A DNA stretch of 64,000 nucleotides from an uncultured Prochlorococcus sp. (GCF_902626525.1 NZ_CACOFR010000006.1:1-64000), one strand, 5' to 3'; shown: positions 35,660 through 46,302, counted from the stretch's first letter. Notes: a model not told the origin generated them from the letters alone. Program-made: numbers and translations.

Positions 35660-35808
35660 TAGATATTATGAATAATTTTTGTAATATAAAACATCGTGAA
35701 TAATAAATAAAAGTGTAGTTTATATTCTTTAGAATTCTGAATAAAAATAAATATTAAAATCAATTTATATTAGTTTTACTTTAAATCTAAGTTTGTTAAG
35801 TGTGTAAA

Positions 35809-36372
35809 ATGATTTTATATAGAGAAATTAATTTGTTAATTAGAAATAATCTTCAAAAATGGGCTTTAAATATTCCTAACCTATTATCGATATCTCGTCT
35901 TTTTCTAGTATTACCTTTAATTCTTTTCTTAGAAATAAACAGACCCTTTTACGTTTTTACATTGATTATAGTTGCTGGTACAACTGATTATTTTGATGGA
36001 TTTATTGCAAGAAAATTTAACCTTAAGACGAGGTTAGGAGCTATACTTGATCCTTTAAGCGATAAAGTATTTTATTTGATTCCTTTAGTTTACCTCTGTA
36101 AAAATAATTTGATACCTTTCTGGTCTTTAACATTAATTTTATTTAGAGAATTAATAATATCTAGCCTTAGGAACTCAACAAAAGATGGTTTACCAGCATC
36201 TCAGTTAGGCAAATTTAAAACATTTTTCTTTTTTATTTCATTAGTGGCTTTCTTTTCGCCATTAAAATTAAGCTTATTGAAGAATTTAGCTTTTGTTTTT
36301 TATTGGATAGGATTCTTACTTACTTTTTTGACTTTATTTGGTTATTTAAGAATTAAAAAGAATCTTATCTGA
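35809..36372 (+). CDS. pgsA: CDP-diacylglycerol-glycerol-3-phosphate phosphatidyltransferase
   Basis: Makes phosphatidylglycerol phosphate, precursor of PG, which photosystem II needs. The CDP-alcohol phosphatidyltransferase signature D-G-x2-A-R-x8-G-x3-D-x3-D is complete in DGFIARKFNLKTRLGAILDPLSD. Four or more hydrophobic helices follow, and the protein has 187 residues from this ATG (a GTG three codons earlier is possible). Its 3' end overlaps the convergent epimerase gene by 27 bp. Confidence 0.94.
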   Translation: MILYREINLLIRNNLQKWALNIPNLLSISRLFLVLPLILFLEINRPFYVFTLIIVAGTTDYFDGFIARKFNLKTRLGAILDPLSDKVFYLIPLVYLCKNNLIPFWSLTLILFRELIISSLRNSTKDGLPASQLGKFKTFFFFISLVAFFSPLKLSLLKNLAFVFYWIGFLLTFLTLFGYLRIKKNLI

Positions 36373-37272
36373 TTTATCGTCAAAACTCTCTCCCTTTTTA
36401 AAATTAAAATCTTTCTCAAAACTATCCTTTAAACCATGCAATAAATCAAAATTTGGTTTCCATTCCAAATCATTCTTAATCTTAGAAATATCAGTTTGAT
36501 AATGATTTAATCTGATTGGAAATCCCTTTCGCGACTTTGGATCTAATTTTTGATAATCAAATCTTCTTAAAGAAATCTCATTTTTATTTAATCCAAGAAC
36601 TTCTGCACATATATAAATTAAACCTTTAATAGTAACTCCCTTTTCACCTGAGCAGTTATAAATATTACTTTTAGAATTTTCGAAATTTATGCACTTAATC
36701 ATTGCATCAGTTAGATCCGAAACATGTCCTAGCTGAGTAATTAGAGAACCGTCTCCTGGTACTGGAATGGTTCTATTAGTAAATAGCCTTTCAAAAAACC
36801 AATTTTCAATTTTATTATAATTTCCCGGTCCATAAATATATGTAGGTCTAAAACTAGTAAATGGAATTTTTTGATTTATTAACCAATTTTCCGTCTCAAA
36901 CTTCCCTATGTGCCTGCTATCTGGGTCAACAGGGTCATTTTCTGATAAAGGTAATTCATCAATATCTTTATAAACCCCAGCAGAACTGACATATATATAT
37001 CTCTGAAAAGAGTCAGCTAAATTTTCTATAAGAAGTTTTGTTTGTTTTAACTCTCTTCCTGAAATATCATAGACAACGTCATATTTTTTATTTCTTAACT
37101 TGATAATATCTTCTGAACTGTTCCTATCTCCTTTAATTAAATTTGTCCTTTCAGGATTGATTTTATTACCTCTTGTGAAAATATCTATATTATGATTTTG
37201 TTTTAATAACTTTCCAACCAAAGATTTGCCAACAAATCTAGTGCCACCCATTACAAGAATTTTCATATTCAA
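36346..37272 (-). CDS. NAD-dependent epimerase/dehydratase (CSP41-like)
   Basis: A 308-residue SDR: Rossmann motif MGGTRFVGKSLVGKLL, YIYVSSAGVYKD where Ser and Tyr lie in the active-site region, and FRPTYIYGPGNYN. The GTRFxG start and PFTSFRPTYIYGPGN pattern resemble chloroplast CSP41 proteins, RNA-binding SDRs present in cyanobacteria. Enzymatic activity is uncertain because the canonical YxxxK is not clearly preserved. Convergent overlap of 27 bp with pgsA; divergent from hisA with an 86-bp gap. Confidence 0.85.
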   Translation of the reverse strand: MNMKILVMGGTRFVGKSLVGKLLKQNHNIDIFTRGNKINPERTNLIKGDRNSSEDIIKLRNKKYDVVYDISGRELKQTKLLIENLADSFQRYIYVSSAGVYKDIDELPLSENDPVDPDSRHIGKFETENWLINQKIPFTSFRPTYIYGPGNYNKIENWFFERLFTNRTIPVPGDGSLITQLGHVSDLTDAMIKCINFENSKSNIYNCSGEKGVTIKGLIYICAEVLGLNKNEISLRRFDYQKLDPKSRKGFPIRLNHYQTDISKIKNDLEWKPNFDLLHGLKDSFEKDFNFKKGESFDDKSDKILFNS

Positions 37273-37358
37273 AAAATATTTAATTAAAGTAGTAATCTTA
37301 ATTAGGATTACTTAATGAATAGTACTACTAAGAAGTAATTAATGAAAAGGATTATTCT

Positions 37359-38126
37359 ATGGAACTAATACCAGCTATTGATTTGATGAACGGTAAGTGT
37401 GTAAGGCTTTTTAAGGGAGACTTTAATAAAAGGAAATACTTCACAAAAGAGCCTTATGAACAGGCCAAATTTTGGGAAAGAGAAGGTGCAAAATATATAC
37501 ATATAGTTGATTTAGATGCAGCAAAAACTGGATCCCCAACCAATGATAAATCAATTAAAGAGATTGCAGAAACAGTTAACATCCCTATTCAAGTAGGTGG
37601 AGGAATTAGGACTCAACATAGGATAGAGCAACTGTTTTCTTATGGAATTGATAAAGTTATAATGGGAACATCTGCGATAGAAAATAAAGAGTTAATTAAA
37701 GACTTATCAAATAAATTTCCTGGAAGGATAATTATTGGTATTGATGCAAAAGACGGCAAAATTAGTACAAGGGGATGGTTAGAGCAATCTAATATCTTAG
37801 CCACAGATCTAGTAAGGGAGTTTTCTTCATTTAAAATAGCTAGTTTTATTGTTACGGATATAAATACAGACGGGACATTAGAGGGAACTAATGAAGAATT
37901 TATAAAAAGTATTCTTGAAATTACAAAAATTCCTGTAATAGCATCAGGAGGTGTTGGTTCGATATCAGATTTATTATCTTTAGTAAAGTTTGAGAATTCT
38001 GGACTTTTTGGAGTAATTGTAGGTAAAGCTCTCTATGAAAATAAATTTAATATAAGCGAAGCCAATAATGTATTATCATCAAATAGATTAACTGACTTTG
38101 ATTTAAATAACAATTACTACGCTTAA
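37359..38126 (+). CDS. hisA: Phosphoribosylformimino-AICAR-P isomerase HisA
   Basis: Amadori isomerase of histidine synthesis. The 255-residue TIM barrel has IPAIDLMNGKCVRLFKGDF with the first catalytic Asp, IHIVDLDAAKTGSPTN, IPIQVGGGIRT, FIVTDINTDGTLEGTN with the second catalytic Asp, and ASGGVGSISDL. Complete with ATG start. No other his genes are in the window. Confidence 0.97.
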   Translation: MELIPAIDLMNGKCVRLFKGDFNKRKYFTKEPYEQAKFWEREGAKYIHIVDLDAAKTGSPTNDKSIKEIAETVNIPIQVGGGIRTQHRIEQLFSYGIDKVIMGTSAIENKELIKDLSNKFPGRIIIGIDAKDGKISTRGWLEQSNILATDLVREFSSFKIASFIVTDINTDGTLEGTNEEFIKSILEITKIPVIASGGVGSISDLLSLVKFENSGLFGVIVGKALYENKFNISEANNVLSSNRLTDFDLNNNYYA

Positions 38127-38204
38127 AAAAGTATAAAATTGATTTAAGGCTGGTATTTGCAGTAATTGTTAGTTAATTTTGTATAAGAGATAAGAAATCT
38201 AGTC

Positions 38205-39821
38205 TTGGAATTAATTTCAAAAAAATCAATTTTAATTATTGCTCCAAGTTTAATAGCAGAATCTTTATCGCTTAAATTAACATCTCTGGACAAAAATTTA
38301 GAAATTAATTTTAATAATGGGAAAAGAGATTCAACTCCGGATTTGGTTATATGGAATATTCTTAATTTCCAATCAGAAGATCTTATCAGGTTAGAATTAT
38401 TAAAATTAAGAGAACGATGGGACAAGTCAAAGTTTCTAATAATAATCTCTGGCGAACTTGTTTATGAAGCAAAAAAGACTCCATCTTTAAGTGCTGAAGG
38501 TTTCCTTTTAAATCCAAGCGTGGAAAAAGTTCTTGAATCTATTGATACCATTTTAAATGGAGGAAGAGTATTTGATATCGAGAATAATTCTAGGGTTCAA
38601 TTAAACAAAGTTAAGCCACTTACATTTAGTCAAAAAATACTAACTTCGGGCCTCAAACAAATAGATACTGAGATTAACTATATTTTCAAATATGTCAACT
38701 CTGATGCAACTCCAGAATTTTATAAATTTATTCTAAAAGGAAGATTAAGAGAACTTATTACTGCTAAATCTTTTCTTATTTTCTTATGGGGTAATTCACT
38801 AGAACTTTATACAGAGGCAATATATACTGAAAATGAAATTAATCTTGAAAATAGAGACACTGTATTCATTAAAGATAAAAATACTATAGAAATATGGAAT
38901 TTAATTTTTAATAGACTAAAAGAAAGATATTGCTCAACTAACTTACAGGTTGAATTTAATAATTCATCGATAATTCTTTCTGGAATTAAGAAAGAGTTCA
39001 TTTCACGCCTAATATGCAGAATGCTAGATGAGCTAGATAATTTATTAAAAAATATAAAAGAAAACTATAAAGAGAAAGATTTTAAAGATGATTTAAAATC
39101 CCTTATAAAAGAACTTAAAATTAATACAATTTCTAATATCACAGACAGCTATTTTAGATTAAGAAAAGGAAGCGAATCTATTTCAATAAATGATTTTATT
39201 TATAGTGAAGTAAGTTGTGAAGAGATCGATAGAGAATCTCATGAATCCATAATTTTTATCGAGCCAATTATTAATAATGAAGCTCTTGAATATGATGGCA
39301 AATTACTACCTTTATATGAAACAGAATCATTTCTAATCCTTGAAAATATAATTTCAAATTGGATAATAAGAAACTGTAATTTATTAGCTTCTGAAATCTT
39401 CAATATTAGTTCTTCTTGGCCTGAGCTAAGAACCGTACTTATAAATCCCGAATTACAATCAACAAGAAATTTTGAAAGATTTAGAAATAATATTAATAAT
39501 TATAATCGTTGGCACGACTATATTTATATGCCTATCTACTTATATGAGAGTAAAAGAGAATATATTGATATTATCGACAATAAATTTACCCGTTATTTTA
39601 AAAATGAAAATAGAGAGAAGGAATTAGATAATTTAGAATGGCTACAAAAACAAGTTACATTGTTAGTTGAGATAAGAGATGCTGTAGCTCCGCAGCTGGA
39701 AGTTGCGGTAAAATATATCGGTAATCTTTTCGTAAATTTCCTAACCAAAGTCGTTGGTAAAGCTATTGGCTTAGTTGGGAAAGGAATCCTACAAGGATTA
39801 GGAAGATCTAGTTCCAAGTAA
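38205..39821 (+). CDS. DUF3685 protein, receiver-like N-terminus
   Basis: A 538-residue cyanobacterial protein starting at TTG after an AGAGATAAG ribosome site. The N-terminus (KSILIIAPSLIAESLSLKL) looks like a degenerate response-regulator receiver without the usual phosphorylation Asp, followed by a long mixed helical region and a C-terminal glycine-rich hydrophobic end (NFLTKVVGKAIGLVGKGI). Assigned to DUF3685 from memory of that family's layout. Probably membrane-associated through the C-terminus. Function unknown; followed 14 bp later by a lumenal thioredoxin-like protein. Confidence 0.65.
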   Translation: MELISKKSILIIAPSLIAESLSLKLTSLDKNLEINFNNGKRDSTPDLVIWNILNFQSEDLIRLELLKLRERWDKSKFLIIISGELVYEAKKTPSLSAEGFLLNPSVEKVLESIDTILNGGRVFDIENNSRVQLNKVKPLTFSQKILTSGLKQIDTEINYIFKYVNSDATPEFYKFILKGRLRELITAKSFLIFLWGNSLELYTEAIYTENEINLENRDTVFIKDKNTIEIWNLIFNRLKERYCSTNLQVEFNNSSIILSGIKKEFISRLICRMLDELDNLLKNIKENYKEKDFKDDLKSLIKELKINTISNITDSYFRLRKGSESISINDFIYSEVSCEEIDRESHESIIFIEPIINNEALEYDGKLLPLYETESFLILENIISNWIIRNCNLLASEIFNISSSWPELRTVLINPELQSTRNFERFRNNINNYNRWHDYIYMPIYLYESKREYIDIIDNKFTRYFKNENREKELDNLEWLQKQVTLLVEIRDAVAPQLEVAVKYIGNLFVNFLTKVVGKAIGLVGKGILQGLGRSSSK

Positions 39822-39835
39822 GTTTTTAAACTTTA

Positions 39836-40384
39836 ATGAAAATAATTCAATGGATTCTAATAGCATTAATTTTTTTAAGCCCATATAAAGCAAATGCCAC
39901 TAGAGATTCTAATAGTTACGATGGAAATATCTTTCCTATATACGCAGGAAATGGAGCAATAGTTCCTCCTACTACAACTCTTGAGGAATCCTTAAAAAAT
40001 CAAAGAGTAACAGTTTTATTTTTTTATCTTGATGACAGTTCTGATAGTAAAGCTATGGCTCCTATAATATCTGGTTTAGATTTGATATGGAGAAACAATA
40101 TAGATATCATCGCCCTAACTACAGATGAATTACAGAACGAAGAAAAGTCTGAAAGTCTATATGAACCTAACTATTATTGGAATGGACTAATTCCGCAAAC
40201 AATTATCATTAATAATGATGGCGAAGTTAAATATGATAAAAATGGAATGATTAATATTGATGAATTAAATAAAGTTATAGGAGAACTTAAAGGAATTGAT
40301 ATAAACGATACGGAATTTTCTATAGAAAGTTTTAATGAATACAACAGTATCATTTCCGGAAAAAAAGCGAAAATCAAAAATTAA
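39836..40384 (+). CDS. Thioredoxin-fold thylakoid/lumenal protein
   Basis: A 182-residue protein with a signal peptide (IIQWILIALIFLSPYKANA) and a thioredoxin-like fold: VTVLFFYLDDSSDSKAMAP replaces the usual WCxxC active site, so there is no redox dithiol; DIIALTTDELQNEE and LIPQTIIINNDGEV (cis-Pro) complete the fold. The NIFPIYAGNGAIVPP segment is characteristic of a cyanobacterial family linked, from memory, to photosystem I accumulation. It should act at the lumenal side of the thylakoid. Confidence 0.72.
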   Translation: MKIIQWILIALIFLSPYKANATRDSNSYDGNIFPIYAGNGAIVPPTTTLEESLKNQRVTVLFFYLDDSSDSKAMAPIISGLDLIWRNNIDIIALTTDELQNEEKSESLYEPNYYWNGLIPQTIIINNDGEVKYDKNGMINIDELNKVIGELKGIDINDTEFSIESFNEYNSIISGKKAKIKN

Positions 40385-40397
40385 ATTTTAAAAAATC

Positions 40398-41564
40398 ATG
40401 TTATTAATTAACTTTCTCATAATTCTTTTGATTTTTTTAATACTTTCAGATTTATATATTAAAAACTCTCCCAAATCAAAACTTGTTCTATTGCCTATAA
40501 ATTATAAAATCAAAAAAAAAGATGGTTTAAATGAATTAATAATCGATTTAAAAATAACTAATAATAGTAAAACTAAAGAAACTATGGTAACTAATATTAA
40601 CTTTGAATTAGATTTTTTTAAAAGTAAAGGTAATGAATTTTTTCAAAATTTAAACTATCAAGAAGATATTTATATATATGAAAATAATAAAGAAAAGAAT
40701 TTAAATAATTATTGGCCAACAACAATTATAAAATCAAATTCAGAATTATTTATAAGAGTAATCTATAAATTTAACAATACTAATTTTAGAAAAAAAATAA
40801 AATATATATGGTTAAAAGTATTATGGGAAAAATATGGTCATTTTGGTATTTCAAAAAGAAAGGATTGTTTGTTAATTAATTTAGATAGTCAAAAACAAAG
40901 GCTGAATGAGATTTTTGAAATTCCAATAAATAATAAATATAATGCTATTGCTATTAAAACTGATTTACTTGGTTGCTTTGATGACCCCGTAAAAACCGTA
41001 CTGGAATACTGTAAAGGAATCGTAGAAAAAAATGATATTTTGACAATCGGTGAGAGTCCACTTGCGATTATGCAAAATCGATATATTTCTCCTCAAAATT
41101 TAGAATATAGTTTGTTTTCAAAAACTTTATGTTATTTCTTTCACCCTACAAGTAGTCTTGCAACTGCTTGTGGCATGCAATTATTAATAAATAAAATTGG
41201 AGTCACAAGAATAAGCTTTGCATTAGTTATTGGATTTCTCTTTAAATTATTTGGTATTAAGGGGATTTTTTATAGATTAACTGGTTCAGAATCATCTCTC
41301 ATAGATGATATCAGCGGCACAGTGACACCTTATGACAAAAGTATAGTTATGGGTCCTCTTAATTCCGATTTATTTTGTAAGGAAGTCTCGAAATATCTAA
41401 ATATAGATGTTGCGGTAGTCGATGTTAATGATATTGGAGGAGTAAAAGTTTTAGCCAGTTCAAATAAAAAAGTAAATAAAATACTTAAAAGAAATTTAAT
41501 ATCTAATCCAGCTGGCAATGGAGATGAAAAAACCCCTATAGTGTTAATAAGAAAAAAAAAGTAA
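40398..41564 (+). CDS. CofE-like F420-0:gamma-glutamyl ligase family protein
   Basis: A 388-residue protein with an N-terminal membrane helix, an Asn/Lys-rich beta region (about 30-150), and a C-terminal CofE-like domain: AIKTDLLGCFDDPVKTVLEY, NDILTIGESPLAIMQNRY, FHPTSSLATACGMQLL, TGSESSLIDDISGTVTPYDK, VAVVDVNDIGGVKVLASS. Similarity is to the F420 glutamyl-ligase fold, but Prochlorococcus is not known to make F420, so the real substrate is unknown. It overlaps nothing but abuts the next gene directly. Confidence 0.72.
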   Translation: MLLINFLIILLIFLILSDLYIKNSPKSKLVLLPINYKIKKKDGLNELIIDLKITNNSKTKETMVTNINFELDFFKSKGNEFFQNLNYQEDIYIYENNKEKNLNNYWPTTIIKSNSELFIRVIYKFNNTNFRKKIKYIWLKVLWEKYGHFGISKRKDCLLINLDSQKQRLNEIFEIPINNKYNAIAIKTDLLGCFDDPVKTVLEYCKGIVEKNDILTIGESPLAIMQNRYISPQNLEYSLFSKTLCYFFHPTSSLATACGMQLLINKIGVTRISFALVIGFLFKLFGIKGIFYRLTGSESSLIDDISGTVTPYDKSIVMGPLNSDLFCKEVSKYLNIDVAVVDVNDIGGVKVLASSNKKVNKILKRNLISNPAGNGDEKTPIVLIRKKK

Positions 41565-42620
41565 ATGAAAAAAGATGCCTCTAATTCTTTTCAGTTTAAA
41601 AAAGGAATGGAAGTAACTTTTGAAGAACTCCATATACGACACATTAACCTTTTAATTGATATCAAAAATAAGGAATTGAATAATTGGTTTTTAAAAATGG
41701 CAATTATAAATACTTTTGATGACTTAAAAATTTTTTTAAATAACCTAAAAAAAAATAAGAATAAATGCGTAATTGCTATATCAGGAAAAGAAATCATTGG
41801 TTATTTGAATATTTTTCCCTTGAACAAAAAAGAGACTTGCTTAAAAATATCTAAGCCCATGTTAATTAAAAGCAACTGTTCATTAACAGAGAAACAATTG
41901 ACTTTAGGATTGATAAAAAAATCAATCTCCATAACAGATCTAAAAACTTCTAGTTGGATAATTAACGCGGATATAAACAATATTGACCTTATATCAACCT
42001 CAAGAGAATTAGGATTTCAACCCTTAGGAGAGGTAATACTTTGGGATGGTTTTGATATAAATAAATCTATAAAGAAAAATATCCAAAGCTACGCATTAAT
42101 TAATGAATTCCAAAATATAAATAAACAAAATATATTGAAAATAGTAAATTTCATAAGATCAAATCAATCGCCCTTAATAAGAAATATATTAGATTTTGAT
42201 CAAGAAGATATTCTTAAAAGAGATAACTCTAAAAGTGGTGCATTAATTTATGAAAATTCTGTTTTATGTACTATTTTAAAAGATATAAATCATCAAAATG
42301 AAGAAATTTATACTTTAACTACTAGTAGATATTGGGATAAGAGATTCAATTCTATTTTAAAAGAATTTATAAAAAGATTTTTTCAAAAATCTCCTGTCTC
42401 TAATTTAAAGACCTATAAAGATAATTCTCAACTAAATACCTTTCTCGAAGAATGTAACCTAAAAGAAAAAAATCATGAAATTATTCTTATCAGGAATACA
42501 ATAGTCAAGAATGAAGCCAAACAAGTAAATAAAATTAATCAATCATTGGAATCAATCTTTGAAAAATTAAATCCACAAGGTAATCCATATCCATCTCCTT
42601 TTCCATTAAAAACAAAGTGA
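41565..42620 (+). CDS. GNAT-like N-acetyltransferase protein
   Basis: A 351-residue protein starting directly after the upstream stop. An acetyltransferase-like section is seen around residues 60-170 ([19 protein letters not shown], then [18 protein letters not shown]), and a second half with [19 protein letters not shown] and [20 protein letters not shown] repeats the GNAT pattern weakly. Cyanobacteria encode such twin-GNAT proteins of unknown substrate. A short C-terminal tail PYPSPFPLK follows. Overlaps ruvX by 4 bp (GTGA). Confidence 0.6.
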   Translation: MKKDASNSFQFKKGMEVTFEELHIRHINLLIDIKNKELNNWFLKMAIINTFDDLKIFLNNLKKNKNKCVIAISGKEIIGYLNIFPLNKKETCLKISKPMLIKSNCSLTEKQLTLGLIKKSISITDLKTSSWIINADINNIDLISTSRELGFQPLGEVILWDGFDINKSIKKNIQSYALINEFQNINKQNILKIVNFIRSNQSPLIRNILDFDQEDILKRDNSKSGALIYENSVLCTILKDINHQNEEIYTLTTSRYWDKRFNSILKEFIKRFFQKSPVSNLKTYKDNSQLNTFLEECNLKEKNHEIILIRNTIVKNEAKQVNKINQSLESIFEKLNPQGNPYPSPFPLKTK

Positions 42621-43078
42621 AATTTTGTAAACCTAAACCAAGATCAATTTTAAGTTTTGATGTAGGTTTTAAAAGAATAGGATTAGCTTATTGTGATCCC
42701 CTCTGCATAACAACAAATATACTTCCTGCAGTAAAAAGGTTTCAAAATAATCAAGAACTTCAAATAATTAGAAATCATATAGATGAATTTAATTTAACTG
42801 GTTTTATTGTTGGCCTTCCACTTAATGAGGAGGGTAAAATGACTCCTCAAGCTCTTGACTGTAAAAATTACACTCAATTACTTTCAGATGAATTTAATCT
42901 TCCATTTGCTTATGTAAATGAACATAGTTCAACATGGGAATCTTTAAATAGATTTGGAATTAAAAAAGACAAATCCGGATTGATTGATAGTTTTTCCGCA
43001 AAAGTGATACTTGAACAATGGATCGAAGAAGGTCCTGAATTAGAAGAATTAGCTGGTAAACCTCAGATAAAATATTAA
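42617..43078 (+). CDS. ruvX: RuvX/YqgF-family RNase H-fold protein
   Basis: A 153-residue RNase-H-fold protein, probably a nuclease for 16S rRNA 5' end processing or Holliday junctions. It starts at GTG overlapping the previous stop by 4 bp. Motifs: [15 protein letters not shown] with the first catalytic Asp, [30 protein letters not shown] with the Glu, and [14 protein letters not shown] with the last Asp. Complete. Confidence 0.9.
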   Translation: MKFCKPKPRSILSFDVGFKRIGLAYCDPLCITTNILPAVKRFQNNQELQIIRNHIDEFNLTGFIVGLPLNEEGKMTPQALDCKNYTQLLSDEFNLPFAYVNEHSSTWESLNRFGIKKDKSGLIDSFSAKVILEQWIEEGPELEELAGKPQIKY

Positions 43079-43104
43079 TATTAAAAGAATAAGATAATTT
43101 TCAA

Positions 43105-43641
43105 ATGAAAGAAACTAACCCAAATGATAATCATGAGGCGCAGACATTAATATTAAATGACTCAAATGGAAACGAGCTATTTTGTTATCTTGAACAATTG
43201 GTAAATGTTGAAGGAGAAGAATATGCCTTATTGACACCAGTTGATACTCCAGTAAGTCTTTTCAAGATAAATGAAGAAGATGAACCTGAATTAATTGAAA
43301 AAATAGACAAAAATGAACAAATACTAAAAAATGCTGAAGCGGTTCTTCAAGAACATGATTTAAAACTCATCAGATCAGCAGTCACCTTAACAGTATCAGG
43401 AGAATTAGAAGAACCAATTTACGATGAATTAGAAGAAGATTACGTGGATGATGATAGCGAGAGTTATGAATTGCTTGTTAACTTTAATCTCTTTGACCAA
43501 GAGTATGGCTTATATATTCCATTAGATCCTTTTTTTATTGTTGGTAAGTTAAAAGACAAAGGAGCATTATTAATTGAAGATGATGAGTTTGATAAAATTC
43601 AACCATTGATTGAATCTGAGCTTGAAAAAAGTAGTTCTTAA
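43105..43641 (+). CDS. DUF3727 (DUF1292-like) protein
   Basis: A 178-residue acidic protein in two similar halves: ILNDSNGNELFCYLEQLVNV with GEEYALLTPVDTPVSLFKI, and later ESYELLVNFNLFDQEYGLYI with DPFFIVGKLKDKGALLI. These halves resemble the DUF1292/DUF3727 family seen across cyanobacteria. Function unknown; very acidic (many Glu/Asp), so probably soluble. The stop lies 4 bp before the next gene's ATG. Confidence 0.78.
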   Translation: MKETNPNDNHEAQTLILNDSNGNELFCYLEQLVNVEGEEYALLTPVDTPVSLFKINEEDEPELIEKIDKNEQILKNAEAVLQEHDLKLIRSAVTLTVSGELEEPIYDELEEDYVDDDSESYELLVNFNLFDQEYGLYIPLDPFFIVGKLKDKGALLIEDDEFDKIQPLIESELEKSSS

Positions 43642-43645
43642 ATTA

Positions 43646-44140
43646 ATGAGATCTGTATTAAAAGTAAATTGGGATTCAAATTTACCCATATATGCAATTT
43701 CTCAATCTGAATTACAAAAAAAAGGAATTAAATGTATATTACTTGACGTTGATGGCACTCTAGTAAATAGAAAATCAACTAATATATCAAAGGATGTAAA
43801 AAATTGGATAATTGAATCTAAAAAAATCTTCTCCCTATATCTAATAAGTAATAATCCATCAAAAAAAAGGATCTCAGAAATAGCAAAAGAATTAAATTTA
43901 AGATACAAATACAATGCTTCAAAACCAAGAAAAAAAGTTACTTTGAATGCTATCAAAGAAGTTAAATATGAAGTAAAGGATATAGCAATTATTGGAGATA
44001 GGATTTTCACAGATATTATTGTTGGAAATAGATGTAATATAAACACAATATTAGTTAAGCGATTAAATAGAGATGGTTTGCCAATTAAATTTAATTTAAC
44101 TTTGGCAATCGAAAAATTAATTTCTATTTTTATAAAATGA
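43646..44140 (+). CDS. YqeG-family HAD phosphatase
   Basis: A 164-residue HAD-IIIA enzyme: nucleophile motif [28 protein letters not shown], and motif [20 protein letters not shown]. The family includes PGP phosphatases that complete phosphatidylglycerol synthesis in chloroplasts and cyanobacteria, which would fit with pgsA 7 kb upstream. ATG is 4 bp after the DUF3727 stop; a TTG 12 codons upstream is possible. Overlaps proB start by 4 bp (ATGA). Confidence 0.88.
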   Translation: MRSVLKVNWDSNLPIYAISQSELQKKGIKCILLDVDGTLVNRKSTNISKDVKNWIIESKKIFSLYLISNNPSKKRISEIAKELNLRYKYNASKPRKKVTLNAIKEVKYEVKDIAIIGDRIFTDIIVGNRCNINTILVKRLNRDGLPIKFNLTLAIEKLISIFIK

Positions 44141-45219
44141 AAACTTGGGTTATAAAAATTGGCACTAGTATTTTAAGAGGAACAAAGGAAATATCTACTG
44201 AAGAAGTTATTGAAACCCTTTGTAGTTCCTTCACAAGTTTTCTATTAAAAGGAAACAAATTGATTTTAGTAACCAGTGGAGCCGTAGGATTAGGTTGCCA
44301 AAAATTAAATATTAAAACTAGACCAAATGACCTAAGTACACTCCAAGCTACTGCTGCAGTAGGTCAAGTTAATTTAATGTCTTTGTACGATAAAATATTT
44401 AATAAATTAGGTCATAATATTGCTCAAATTTTAATCACGAAAGCTGACTTTAATTCACGAGAATCATTCAATAACGCCTCTAAGACCTTAAAAAAATTAA
44501 TCGATTTGAATGTTATCCCAATCGTAAATGAGAATGATACCGTAGCAAATGAAGAGCTTAAATACGGAGATAATGACACTCTCTCTGCCTTAGTTGCCTT
44601 AGCGATAAATGCTAATAAGCTTATTTTATTAACCGACATTGAAAATCTATATTCAAAAGATCCAAAGAAAAATAAAGATGCTCATCCTATTAAAGAAGTT
44701 CATAATAGTGAGTTAAAAGAAATAAAAAATAAAAACATTCAAAACTCAAATAATAAATGGGGAACTGGAGGAATTGCCACAAAACTAATTTCTGCAGAAA
44801 TAGCTACAAAAGGGGGGGTTGAAGTGCAACTAGTTGATGGAACAAATAAAGAGAATTTAATTGAAATCTTTAAAGATAATAAAATTGGAACTTTGTTTTA
44901 TCCAGTAGAAAAACCTATAGGGAACAAAAAGAGTTGGCTTTCTCATGCAATTCACACAGTAGGAAAAATTACTTTAGATGATGGTGCTTATTTTGCAATT
45001 AAAAAAAAAGGTGCATCACTTTTAGCAGTCGGAGTTAAAGATGTAGAAGGAAACTTTACGATTAATCAAGCAGTTAAAATCGTAAATAAAGATGATAAAG
45101 AAGTTGCAAAAGGTTTAGTATCAATAAGTAGCGACAATTTAAAAAGTATTTTAAATAATAAAGAAAATAACAACTCCTCGGTAATTGTCGTACACAGAGA
45201 TGTTCTAGCTCTATCTTAA
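44137..45219 (+). CDS. proB: Glutamate 5-kinase
   Basis: First enzyme of proline synthesis. The 360-residue protein has the kinase domain ([45 protein letters not shown] with NxN and GDND motifs, [15 protein letters not shown]) and a C-terminal PUA domain (about 275-355). Product feedback inhibition is typical. ATG overlaps the previous stop by 4 bp, so the pair is translationally coupled. Confidence 0.96.
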   Translation: MKTWVIKIGTSILRGTKEISTEEVIETLCSSFTSFLLKGNKLILVTSGAVGLGCQKLNIKTRPNDLSTLQATAAVGQVNLMSLYDKIFNKLGHNIAQILITKADFNSRESFNNASKTLKKLIDLNVIPIVNENDTVANEELKYGDNDTLSALVALAINANKLILLTDIENLYSKDPKKNKDAHPIKEVHNSELKEIKNKNIQNSNNKWGTGGIATKLISAEIATKGGVEVQLVDGTNKENLIEIFKDNKIGTLFYPVEKPIGNKKSWLSHAIHTVGKITLDDGAYFAIKKKGASLLAVGVKDVEGNFTINQAVKIVNKDDKEVAKGLVSISSDNLKSILNNKENNNSSVIVVHRDVLALS

Positions 45220-45239
45220 AAAAAAATTAAAACTGACCA

Positions 45240-46274
45240 ATGCTTTTAAGTGATTTAGTTGAAGAAATTAAAAAAGGAAATTCAAATTTTATTAGTGCTA
45301 ATATTGTTGAAAATTTAAATATAGATGATGCTGCTTCTTTAGAAGAAGCTGTTAATCATCAAATATCTTTTTTAGAAGAAAACAATACCCTTAAAGAAAA
45401 ATTAGATCAAACCAAAGCATCCGTAATAATAACTACTAACAATAATGAAATTGTTAGTGCCTTAAAGAAATTAAATATTTCAAACATTATCGTAAAAAAT
45501 CCAAGAATTGCATTTGCAGAAGTATTGAATTTTTTATATAAAACTATCAACTTTAACCCTGGAATTCACCCTTCAGCCGTTATAGATAAAACAGTAAAAA
45601 TTGGAGCAGATTGTCATATTGGTCCTAATGTCTACATAGGAGAAAATACTGTAATCGGTAACAATAATAATATTTTGAATGGATCATCAATTTTAGGAAA
45701 TGTTCGAATAGGAAATAATAATATAATTCATCCAAATTGTGTAATTTACGAAAACACAACTCTTAAAAATAATTGTGTAATTAATTCAAACTCTGTTATT
45801 GGTTCAGAGGGCTTTGGTTTTATTCCTAAAAATGGCAAATGGGTTAAGATGCCACAAAAAGGTGGCGTAAAAATAATGAGTTTTGTAGAAATTGGAACGA
45901 ATTGTTGTATTGATAGACCTGCAGTTGGGTTAACTTTTATTGATGAGGGAACAAAGTTGGATAATTTAGTGCAAATAGGTCATGGGGTTAAAATTGGGAA
46001 GAATTGTATATTTGCTGCTCAAGTTGGTATTGCTGGAGGAGCAAAAATTGGAGATGGAGTTATTTTGGCAGGGCAAGTAGGAGTCAATAATAGAGTAAAA
46101 GTTGGAAATAATGTTATAGCGAGTTCAAAATGCGGCATCCATTGTGACATAGATGATGGAAAGGTAATTAGTGGTTTCCCCGCGATGGCTAATAAATCCT
46201 GGCTCAGAAGTTCAAGTATTTTTAAAAAATTACCAGAATTAGCAAAAAAACTTAGACAATTAGACAAGCAATAA
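45240..46274 (+). CDS. lpxD: UDP-3-O-acylglucosamine N-acyltransferase
   Basis: Lipid A biosynthesis enzyme, 344 residues. N-terminal uridine-binding domain (1-100), then a left-handed beta-helix of hexapeptide repeats (IHPSAVIDKTVKIGADCHIG onward) with the catalytic His in LVQIGHGVKIGKN. A C-terminal helical segment (FKKLPELAKKLRQL) completes it. It lies 20 bp after proB and 28 bp before leuB. Confidence 0.95.
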   Translation: MLLSDLVEEIKKGNSNFISANIVENLNIDDAASLEEAVNHQISFLEENNTLKEKLDQTKASVIITTNNNEIVSALKKLNISNIIVKNPRIAFAEVLNFLYKTINFNPGIHPSAVIDKTVKIGADCHIGPNVYIGENTVIGNNNNILNGSSILGNVRIGNNNIIHPNCVIYENTTLKNNCVINSNSVIGSEGFGFIPKNGKWVKMPQKGGVKIMSFVEIGTNCCIDRPAVGLTFIDEGTKLDNLVQIGHGVKIGKNCIFAAQVGIAGGAKIGDGVILAGQVGVNNRVKVGNNVIASSKCGIHCDIDDGKVISGFPAMANKSWLRSSSIFKKLPELAKKLRQLDKQ

Positions 46275-46302
46275 TTTATTGTTCTATTAAACAAAAATTT
46301 AA

